Source: Gammaproteobacteria bacterium (lineage in GTDB: Bacteria; Pseudomonadota; Gammaproteobacteria; BMS3Bbin11). From it: DNA of 5,037 bases. The notes beneath the pieces are model-generated. The model worked only from the letters and a program-made list of their open reading frames with translations, did not search any database and was not told the DNA's origin. The position numbers were made by a program, and so were the translations under genes. The DNA lies in the NCBI GenBank assembly GCA_030636465.1, contig DAOVWW010000142.1:1-5037 (forward strand), read 5' to 3'. Positions 1 through 5,037 of this stretch are shown here, piece by piece (the stretch's first letter is position 1; the number at the start of each line of letters is the position of its first letter).

Positions 1-861
1 AATACCGGTGAAGGTATCGATCTCGACCAGGGTGCTGGTGATCAGGGCCTGATGTTTGGGTACGCATGCAATGAAACTGACGTGCTGATGCCCTTCCCGA
101 TTCATTACGCCCATCGTCTGGTACACAAGCAGGCAGAACAGCGCAAGAACGGCAACCTGTCATGGTTACGCCCTGATGCAAAATCTCAGGTTAGTGTACG
201 TTACATCGACGGTGTACCCAGCCATGTTGATACAGTGGTGCTGTCTACTCAGCATTCGCCTGATATTGAACACAAAGATCTCGAAGAAGCTATTATTGAA
301 GAAGTCATCAAACCTGTTATCCCTGCCGACATGATCAGCAAGGAGACCCGTTTCATGATTAACCCGACAGGACGTTTTGTTATTGGTGGCCCTGTTGGTG
401 ATTGCGGCCTGACGGGACGCAAGATTATTGTCGACACCTATGGCGGCAGTGCCCGTCATGGTGGTGGAGCCTTTTCAGGTAAAGATCCGACAAAAGTAGA
501 TCGTTCTGCTGCCTATGCGCTGCGCCATGTCGCTAAAAATGTAGTGGCGGCAGGCCTGGCCAAACGCTGTGAAGTACAGGTAGCCTACGCTATCGGCGTT
601 TCTGAACCTGTTTCACTACTGGTTAACACCTTTGGTACTGGCATCATTCCTGAAGATCAGATCGAAGCGCTGGTGCGTGTCCATTTCGATTTACGTCCAC
701 GTGGCATAGTTGAATCACTGGATCTGCTACGTCCGATCTATCGTGACAGTGCCGCCTATGGTCATTTTGGCCGCACCGAAGAGCAGTTCAGCTGGGAAGC
801 ACTGGACAAGGTCGAAGCCCTGCGCAGTGACGCAAACATAAGCCAGGCGGCATCGGCCTAG
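1..861 (+). CDS. metK: S-adenosylmethionine synthetase, 5'-truncated by window edge
   Basis: This cytoplasmic enzyme makes S-adenosylmethionine from methionine and ATP, releasing phosphate and pyrophosphate. The reading frame is open from base 1, with 286 codons visible before a TAG stop. An internal ATG at 52 is not the real start, because the 17 codons before it already encode conserved sequence, including signature 1 (GAGDQG, visible residues 11-16). Aligned from memory to the 384-residue E. coli enzyme, the offset is 104 residues, so about 104 N-terminal residues, including the HPDK ATP-binding motif, lie outside the window. Conserved residues fall on the E. coli positions: D118 (GAGDQG), K165 (RPDAK), R244/K245 (GRK), K265 within signature 2 (GGGAFSGKD, visible residues 154-162) and D271 (VDRS). 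The C-terminal YGHFGR segment is present and the final tail is low in conservation. No frameshift is seen. ahcY follows after 57 bases with no terminator between, so the two are probably co-transcribed. Confidence 0.97.
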   Translation, partial: NTGEGIDLDQGAGDQGLMFGYACNETDVLMPFPIHYAHRLVHKQAEQRKNGNLSWLRPDAKSQVSVRYIDGVPSHVDTVVLSTQHSPDIEHKDLEEAIIEEVIKPVIPADMISKETRFMINPTGRFVIGGPVGDCGLTGRKIIVDTYGGSARHGGGAFSGKDPTKVDRSAAYALRHVAKNVVAAGLAKRCEVQVAYAIGVSEPVSLLVNTFGTGIIPEDQIEALVRVHFDLRPRGIVESLDLLRPIYRDSAAYGHFGRTEEQFSWEALDKVEALRSDANISQAASA

Positions 862-906
862 CCACACACGAAACATACATTAAGTAACGAACACCACGAA
901 CGTATA

Positions 907-913
907 AAGAGGA
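907..913 (+). promoter_or_regulatory. Ribosome binding site of ahcY
   Basis: AAGAGGA lies five bases before the ATG at 919 and is a good Shine-Dalgarno match. It fixes the ahcY start. The rest of the 57-base metK-ahcY gap (862-918) is A/C-rich and shows no terminator and no recognisable SAH riboswitch fold. Confidence 0.8.
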
Positions 914-918
914 TAGCA

Positions 919-2232
919 ATGAGCGTACAACCAGTAGAAAATTTAACTCCAGATTACAAAGTCGCCGACATGAGTCTGGCTGAATGGGGACACAAGGAAA
1001 TCAGCATTGGTGAAGTTGAAATGCCGGGCCTGATGGCCTTGCGCGAAGAGTATGGTGAATCGAAGCCCCTCAAAGGAGCACGTATTGCTGGCTGTCTGCA
1101 CATGACCATACAAACCGCTGTCTTAATTGAAACACTGGAAGCTCTGGGAGCTGAGGTTCGCTGGTCGTCTTGCAATATCTTTTCCACTCAGGATCAGGCC
1201 GCTGCAGCCATTGCTGATAACGGCACACCGGTTTTTGCCTGGAAAGGTGAGACAGATGAAGAATTCTGGTGGTGTATAGAACAGACCATCTTTGGCCCTG
1301 ACGGCTGGCGTCCAAATATGATTCTTGACGATGGTGGTGATCTGACCCTGCTGATGCATGAGAAATATCCTGAAATGCTGGAAGATGTCCGTGGCATCTC
1401 TGAAGAAACCACTACCGGCGTTCATCGTCTGTACGAAATGGCCAACGAAGGCAAACTGCTGACTCCGGCTATCAACGTCAACGACTCAGTAACCAAATCT
1501 AAATTCGACAACCTGTATGGTTGTCGTGAATCACTGGTTGACGGGATCAAGCGCGCTACCGATGTCATGATTGCAGGAAAGATCTGCGTTGTCCTCGGTT
1601 ACGGTGATGTCGGTAAAGGCTGCGCTCAGGCATTTAAGGGTCTTGGTGCCACGGTTATGGTCACTGAAGTCGATCCTATATGCGCCCTGCAGGCGGCGAT
1701 GGAAGGTTATCGTGTCGTCGACATGAACGAAGCCTGTGCTTATGGTGATATTTTTGTTACCACTACCGGTAACCTTGATGTGATTACCCATGACCACATG
1801 CTGAAGATGAAAAATGAAAGTATCGTCTGCAACATCGGTCACTTTGATTCCGAGATCGATATCGCCTCACTGAAGCAATACACCTGGGAAAACATCAAAC
1901 CTCAGGTTGATCACGTTATCTTCCCTGATGGCAAGAAACTAATTATTCTGGCTGAAGGACGGCTGGTTAATCTAGGTTGTGCTACCGGTCACCCTAGCTT
2001 TGTGATGTCTGCTTCATTCACCAACCAGGTCATTGCGCAGATGGAGTTATGGAACAACCCTGATGACTATGAAAATATCGTCTACGTCCTGCCTAAGAAT
2101 CTTGATGAAAAAGTTGCTCGCCTGCATCTGGAAAAGATTGGTGTGGCGCTCAGCGTACTGACGCAGAAACAGGCAGACTATATTCGTGTGCCGGTAGGTG
2201 GACCTTATAAGCCTGAAACGTATCGTTATTGA
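919..2232 (+). CDS. ahcY: S-adenosylhomocysteine hydrolase (adenosylhomocysteinase)
   Basis: This NAD-dependent cytoplasmic enzyme reversibly splits S-adenosylhomocysteine into adenosine and homocysteine, removing the product inhibitor of SAM-dependent methyltransferases. The gene is complete at 437 residues. Expected landmarks are present in order: the substrate-domain HMT (H61), NIFSTQD (86-92), DDGGD (137-141), SEETTTG (161-167), SVTKSKFDN with catalytic K193 and D197, and YGCRES with C202. The Rossmann NAD loop GYGDVGKG (227-234) is followed by the ribose-binding acidic residue in TEVDP (E250), then GHFD (307-310), [10 protein letters not shown] (351-360) and the C-terminal KPETYRY, whose K431 and Y435 reach the NAD of the neighbouring subunit. 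These roles come from the known family structure. The length is close to the 432-residue human enzyme. The protein lacks the extra segment, after the NAD-binding motif, that makes the Pseudomonas-type enzyme about 469 residues. The start is supported by the RBS at 907-913. It lies between metK and metF, consistent with a methyl-cycle operon. Confidence 0.98.
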   Translation: MSVQPVENLTPDYKVADMSLAEWGHKEISIGEVEMPGLMALREEYGESKPLKGARIAGCLHMTIQTAVLIETLEALGAEVRWSSCNIFSTQDQAAAAIADNGTPVFAWKGETDEEFWWCIEQTIFGPDGWRPNMILDDGGDLTLLMHEKYPEMLEDVRGISEETTTGVHRLYEMANEGKLLTPAINVNDSVTKSKFDNLYGCRESLVDGIKRATDVMIAGKICVVLGYGDVGKGCAQAFKGLGATVMVTEVDPICALQAAMEGYRVVDMNEACAYGDIFVTTTGNLDVITHDHMLKMKNESIVCNIGHFDSEIDIASLKQYTWENIKPQVDHVIFPDGKKLIILAEGRLVNLGCATGHPSFVMSASFTNQVIAQMELWNNPDDYENIVYVLPKNLDEKVARLHLEKIGVALSVLTQKQADYIRVPVGGPYKPETYRY

Positions 2233-2273
2233 GTTATAGATAGTTCCAAGTCGAAAGATCCAAGTTCCAAGTG

Positions 2274-2293
2274 AAAAAACATTGGTTTTTTTT
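2274..2293 (+). other. AT-only hairpin with T-run at centre of the inverted array
   Basis: AAAAAAC at 2274-2280 pairs with GTTTTTT at 2285-2291 around an ATTG loop, and the T-run continues to 2293. It sits between the two heptad arms. The shape is terminator-like, but the stem has only one G-C pair. Alone it is unlikely to stop transcription well; with the flanking arms it could form the tip of a long hairpin after ahcY. Any partial termination or attenuation role is inference. Confidence 0.35.
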
Positions 2294-2321
2294 AGAATTT
2301 GGGTGTTAAAACTTGGGACTT

Positions 2322-2336
2322 GGAACTTAGAACTTG
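2322..2336 (+). promoter_or_regulatory. Probable metF translation start signals, embedded in the repeat
   Basis: The metF frame has a TAG at 2328-2330, formed by the variant unit CTTAGAA. The first possible initiation codon after it is TTG at 2334-2336. The only Shine-Dalgarno-like sequence nearby is GGA(A) at 2322-2325, eight bases before the TTG. Both elements are parts of CTTGGAA units. No ATG or GTG occurs in frame before the conserved FSLEYFP segment. The next in-frame ATG, at 2418, would remove the catalytic glutamate region, so TTG is the best supported start. Confidence 0.6.
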
Positions 2337-3185
2337 GAACTTAAATCAAGAACATTCAGCCTCGAATACTTTCCTGCGCGCACCGAAAAAGGTGAGCAGT
2401 CGCTGGCGGCTGCCCGTATGGAACTCAGCAAGCTGAAGCCTGCCTTTGCCTCGGTCACCTTTGGTGCCGGTGGCAGTACTCAGGATGGGACCTACCAGAC
2501 GATAAAAACCATCATTCAGGAAGATGGTATTGATGCCGCACCGCATATCTCCTGCATTTCTACCAGTCGCGATACCCTGAAATCTATGCTTGATGATTAC
2601 CGTGAAATCGGTGTCAAACGTCTGGTTGTGCTGCGTGGTGATATGCCATCAGGTTATGGTGCTGCTGAACACAACGAATTGCGTTATGCCAATGAGCTGG
2701 TGGAGTTCATTCGTCAGCAGACTGGCGATCACTTCACCCTTGAAGTCGCCGCATACCCTGAGTTTCACCCTCAGGCAAGCAGTGCCCGGGCTGACCTGCA
2801 AAATTTCAAACGTAAGGTGGAAGCCGGTGCCGATTCGGCCATTACTCAGTACTTCTTTAACCCGGATGCCTATTTCCGTTTTTTAGATGACTGCCAGCTT
2901 ATGGATCTCGATATCCCGATCACTCCGGGCATTATGCCTATCACCAACTACAAACAACTGGCCAGGTTCTCGGATGCCTGTGGTGCTGAAATCCCTCGCT
3001 GGATTCGCAAACGTCTCGAATCTTACGGTGATGACCTGGAATCCATTAGAGAATTTGGTCTGGATGTGGTGATAAACCTGTGTGAGCAATTGCTTGCTGG
3101 CGGCGCGCCGGGCTTGCACTTCTATTCCATGAACCGGGCTGAGCCCGTGAAAACCATCTGGGAAGAATTAAAGCTATCTGATTAA
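2334..3185 (+). CDS. metF: 5,10-methylenetetrahydrofolate reductase
   Basis: This FAD-containing TIM-barrel enzyme reduces 5,10-methylene-tetrahydrofolate to 5-methyl-tetrahydrofolate, the methyl donor for homocysteine remethylation. It has 283 residues against 296 in E. coli MetF, and the difference is mostly a missing N-terminal tail. Recognisable segments are FSLEYFP (8-14, with E11 matching the catalytic E28 of E. coli), SVTFGAGGS (40-48), AAPHISC (68-74), VLRGD (99-103, D103 matching D120), AAYPEFHP (139-146), FKRKVEAGA (158-166), AITQYFF (169-175, Q172 matching Q183), PGIMPITN (198-205) and LHFYSMNRAE (261-270). The assignments follow the known E. coli enzyme. The barrel appears intact and there is no frameshift. 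The start is unusual: TTG, with the first three codons lying inside the heptad repeat. The gene is 101 bases downstream of ahcY on the same strand and probably belongs to the same methyl-cycle unit, although the intervening fold could lower its expression. Function is secure; the exact start is less so. Confidence 0.95.
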   Translation: MELKSRTFSLEYFPARTEKGEQSLAAARMELSKLKPAFASVTFGAGGSTQDGTYQTIKTIIQEDGIDAAPHISCISTSRDTLKSMLDDYREIGVKRLVVLRGDMPSGYGAAEHNELRYANELVEFIRQQTGDHFTLEVAAYPEFHPQASSARADLQNFKRKVEAGADSAITQYFFNPDAYFRFLDDCQLMDLDIPITPGIMPITNYKQLARFSDACGAEIPRWIRKRLESYGDDLESIREFGLDVVINLCEQLLAGGAPGLHFYSMNRAEPVKTIWEELKLSD

Positions 3186-3192
3186 CCTTTGC

Positions 3193-3212
3193 TGCACCTG
3201 CTGCCAGGTGTA
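3193..3212 (+). other. Small hairpin just after metF
   Basis: CACCTG at 3195-3200 pairs with CAGGTG at 3205-3210 around a CTGC loop. A G-U and a T-A pair extend the stem to 3193-3212. It begins eight bases after the metF stop. No T-run follows, so it is not a classical intrinsic terminator. It could protect the 3' end of the mRNA or simply be chance. Confidence 0.35.
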
Positions 3213-3239
3213 CATCGTGTAGACAAATATTAAGAGAAC

Positions 3240-3358
3240 CTCTGATTATATCGTCATTGCGAGGAACGTAGTGACGTGGCAATCTCTAACCCATAGCTTC
3301 TTAAATCAAGATTGCCGCGCTTCGCTCGCAATGACAGATTCCACCGAATTAATCAGAG
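3240..3358. repeat. 119-bp palindromic intergenic element (GTCATTGCGAG type)
   Basis: Three nested inverted pairs define it. CTCTGATTA (3240-3248) matches TAATCAGAG (3350-3358). GTCATTGCGAG (3253-3263) matches CTCGCAATGAC (3325-3335). GGCAATCT (3278-3285) matches AGATTGCC (3309-3316). About 23 bases form the central loop. Each arm also folds alone, with ATTGC/GCAAT ends at 3256-3283 and 3311-3332. From memory, repeats carrying GTCATTGCGAG and GGCAATCT are dispersed in intergenic DNA of many unrelated bacteria. No transposase is encoded and I saw no clear target-site duplication, so REP/MITE-like is the safest description. It lies between two convergent genes, a typical location for such repeats, and would enter the metF 3' untranslated region. 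Confidence 0.8.
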
Positions 3359-3370
3359 ATTACTAAGCAT

Positions 3371-3401
3371 AAAAAAAGGGCCCGTTTTACGGACCCTTTT
3401 T
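3371..3401. terminator. Bidirectional intrinsic terminator between metF and glnN
   Basis: The core stem is GGG (3378-3380) with CCC (3394-3396), one C-A mismatch, then CCGT (3382-3385) with ACGG (3389-3392) around a TTT loop. An A-run at 3371-3377 and a T-run at 3397-3401 extend it on either side, so both strands give a GC-rich hairpin followed by U's. It starts 18 bases beyond the glnN stop, where the minus-strand transcript ends in seven U's. It can equally end transcripts coming from metF. Confidence 0.9.
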
Positions 3402-3418
3402 ATTTAAACAAGCTTTAT

Positions 3419-5037
3419 TTATTTTATAAACAGCATTTCCTGATACTTAGGCAAAGGCCAGAGTTCATCAGCCACTTCTACTTCAAGTGCATCAGCGTGT
3501 GTACGCACATCAGCCATCAGACCAAGAATATCATTGGCACAATACTGCATGTGCTCTTCAGCAGAAGCAAAGTCTTCTTTTTCCATAGCAGAACTGAGTT
3601 TTCCCACAGCTGCCATCATGGCATTGGCTTCAGCAGCAACGGTACTGGCAACCGAATTATCCATCTCAATATTCATATCAGCCAGAGTGGTGCTGGTTAC
3701 TGTCAAATCAGACAGGTAGGTAACCGCCGCAGGGTAGATAATCGTTTTGGCCATATCGACAACCAGTTTGGCTTCGACATCGATAGCCATAACGTATTGC
3801 TCTGCATAGACTTCATAGCGACTTTCCAGTTCTACTGGAGACAGAACACCGGTGCTTTCAAAGAGCGCCTTAACAGAGTCTTCTCGCAGTGCAGGCAGTG
3901 CATCAGCTGTCGTTGGTATGTTTTTCAGACCACGTTCTTCGACAGCCATTTTATGCCATTCTGAAGAGTAACCGTCACCACCGAATACTGCATTACCGTG
4001 CTCTTCCATCAATTCCTTGAGTACTGCAAATACCGCATCGGCCTGATCGCTGCCGCCTGCAATTTTGGCTTCCAGCTTATCCGAGATCCAGTTTAGAGAA
4101 TCAGCAAGCATAGTGTTCATGGCGACTAATGGACCAGAAACAGATTGTGCTGAACCGACAGCGCGGAATTCAAAGCGATTACCAGTGAAGGCAAATGGTG
4201 AAGTTCTGTTACGGTCACCCGGGTCACGTTCGAAATTAAGAATCTGGCTCAGACCAAGATCCATCTCGCCGCCATGGTCGCTGGTCGCAATCTTGCCATT
4301 TTTAATGTCCATGAAGACATTTTCCAGCTGCTCACCAAGGTAAACAGACAGAATCGCGGGTGGTGCTTCGTTTGCGCCGAGTCGATGGTCATTGCCTGCT
4401 GAGGCAATAACTGAACGCAGTAAGGGACCATGCAGATGTACGCCACGAATTACCGCACCACAGAAAACCAGGAAGTTGAGGTTGTCGTGCGGGGTGCTAC
4501 CTGGATCCAGCAGGTTACCCTGTGTAGCGTTACCTACAGACCAGTTAACGTGCTTACCTGAACCATTAATACCTGCGAAGGGTTTCTCATGTAGCAGGCA
4601 CATGAAGCCGTGCTTCTTCGCTGTGGCTTTCATCATGGTCATCATTAACTGCTGATGATCTGCTGCAACGTTTGCCGCTTCAAAGTAAGGTGCAATTTCA
4701 AACTGCCCGGGTGCAACTTCGTTATGATGTGTTTTGGCCGGGATGCCCAGACGGTAGAGTCTATCTTCATAATCCTGCATAAATACTTGTACCCGTGCAG
4801 GGATAGCACCGAAATAATGGTCATCAAACTCCTGACCTTTAGCAGAAGCATTGCCGAATAAAGTACGGCCGGCCAGTAGCAAATCAGGGCGCGCATTGGC
4901 AAAATTAGTATCAACGAGGAAATATTCCTGTTCTGCACCACAGCTGGAATTCAGCGTAGCAATATCGGTTTCACCCATAATGGACAGGTCTCTCTGCCCG
5001 GCCTTATTCATCGCGTCATTTGAGCGCAACAGAGGAA
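3419..5037 (-). CDS. glnN: Type III glutamine synthetase (GSIII), N-terminus outside window
   Basis: This enzyme condenses glutamate and ammonia to glutamine with ATP. The frame ends with TAA at 3419-3421 and is open through 5037, giving 538 complete visible codons. A TTG at 5029 is not a start, because the codons beyond it complete the family segment PLLRS. GSIII proteins are usually about 720-730 residues, so roughly 190 N-terminal residues are missing. Visible landmarks, numbered from the first complete codon, are [10 protein letters not shown] (33-42), RTLFG (57-61), [13 protein letters not shown] (104-116), [16 protein letters not shown] (147-162, catalytic-domain core), [17 protein letters not shown] (212-228, substrate/ATP region), [18 protein letters not shown] (274-291) and the C-terminal [11 protein letters not shown]. 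The order and wording fit GSIII rather than the shorter GSI (GlnA) or GSII. The helical region after about residue 320 belongs to the GSIII-specific C-terminus. It is convergent with metF and ends at the shared terminator. Its promoter lies outside the window. Confidence 0.95.
   Translation of the reverse strand, partial: PLLRSNDAMNKAGQRDLSIMGETDIATLNSSCGAEQEYFLVDTNFANARPDLLLAGRTLFGNASAKGQEFDDHYFGAIPARVQVFMQDYEDRLYRLGIPAKTHHNEVAPGQFEIAPYFEAANVAADHQQLMMTMMKATAKKHGFMCLLHEKPFAGINGSGKHVNWSVGNATQGNLLDPGSTPHDNLNFLVFCGAVIRGVHLHGPLLRSVIASAGNDHRLGANEAPPAILSVYLGEQLENVFMDIKNGKIATSDHGGEMDLGLSQILNFERDPGDRNRTSPFAFTGNRFEFRAVGSAQSVSGPLVAMNTMLADSLNWISDKLEAKIAGGSDQADAVFAVLKELMEEHGNAVFGGDGYSSEWHKMAVEERGLKNIPTTADALPALREDSVKALFESTGVLSPVELESRYEVYAEQYVMAIDVEAKLVVDMAKTIIYPAAVTYLSDLTVTSTTLADMNIEMDNSVASTVAAEANAMMAAVGKLSSAMEKEDFASAEEHMQYCANDILGLMADVRTHADALEVEVADELWPLPKYQEMLFIK

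Larger units (their letters stand above)
2242..2346. repeat. Inverted array of a 7-bp repeat (TTCCAAG / CTTGGAA)
   Basis: The left arm holds four consecutive 7-base units at 2244-2271: TTCCAAG, TCGAAAG, ATCCAAG, TTCCAAG. The right arm holds the complementary unit in five steps at 2312-2346: CTTGGGA, CTTGGAA, CTTAGAA, CTTGGAA, and a degenerate CTTAAAT. An 11-base core, AAGTTCCAAGT at 2262-2272, is perfectly complementary to ACTTGGAACTT at both 2318-2328 and 2332-2342. AGTTCCAAGT at 2242-2251 adds a second outer pairing. The centre (2273-2311) is AT-rich. The array fills almost the whole ahcY-metF gap and continues into the first codons of metF. It resembles short tandem heptad repeats scattered in intergenic DNA of some bacteria, but I do not recognise a named family. 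Confidence 0.85.

Noticed and set aside
52..54. ATG at 52 as the metK start
   Set aside because: The preceding 17 in-frame codons encode the conserved GAGDQG signature, so this is an internal methionine of a truncated gene.
862..918. Possible SAH or SAM riboswitch upstream of ahcY
   Set aside because: The gap is only 57 bases, A/C-rich, and shows no paired stems or motifs of those riboswitches beyond a plain Shine-Dalgarno.
1123..1842. Minus-strand open frames of about 100 codons inside ahcY
   Set aside because: They overlap the conserved ahcY frame completely and have no RBS or recognisable protein features.
2242..2346. CRISPR array
   Set aside because: The units are 7 bases, contiguous and inverted, with no spacers of regular length.
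2340..3311. 12-base direct match CTTAAATCAAGA at 2340-2351 and 3300-3311, as possible insertion-linked repeats around metF
   Set aside because: A 12-base match is roughly expected by chance in a 5-kb window and the flanks do not match.
3497..3964. 155-codon open frame antisense to glnN
   Set aside because: It lies entirely within the well-conserved glnN coding sequence, its translation resembles no family I recognise, and its composition is that of a shadow frame.
5027..5029. TTG at 5029 as the glnN start
   Set aside because: The frame continues to the window edge and the codons before it complete the conserved GSIII segment PLLRS, so the gene simply runs off the window.

Overview
The window looks like ordinary chromosomal DNA from a proteobacterium, most likely a gammaproteobacterium. 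The basis is protein resemblance judged by eye (MetK close to the E. coli enzyme, MetF of the short bacterial type) and the metK-ahcY-metF order. The species cannot be named from the sequence. Three genes lie on the plus strand, one lies convergently on the minus strand, and both window edges cut through a gene.

Layout: 1-861 is the 3' three quarters of metK (S-adenosylmethionine synthetase). 919-2232 is a complete ahcY (S-adenosylhomocysteine hydrolase) with a clear ribosome binding site. 2242-2346 is a small inverted array of a 7-bp unit (TTCCAAG / CTTGGAA) that runs into the beginning of metF. 2334-3185 is metF (5,10-methylenetetrahydrofolate reductase), whose only workable start is a TTG inside that array. 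3186-3418 is the gap between the convergent genes. It holds a small hairpin, a 119-bp palindromic element of the 'GTCATTGCGAG ... GGCAATCT' type, and a strong bidirectional terminator. 3419-5037 on the minus strand is the C-terminal part of a type III glutamine synthetase (glnN), open at the window edge.

Functionally the plus-strand genes form an activated-methyl-cycle cluster. MetK makes SAM from methionine and ATP. Methyltransferases turn SAM into SAH, AhcY splits SAH into homocysteine and adenosine, and MetF supplies the 5-methyl-tetrahydrofolate used to remethylate homocysteine. The methionine synthase itself is not in the window. The glutamine synthetase belongs to nitrogen assimilation and is separated from the cluster by the terminator.

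I saw no evidence of a novel multi-gene system. The most unusual point is the metF start: the heptad repeat seems to have replaced the normal upstream region, and supplies the start codon, a weak Shine-Dalgarno-like GGA and a fold that could mask both.
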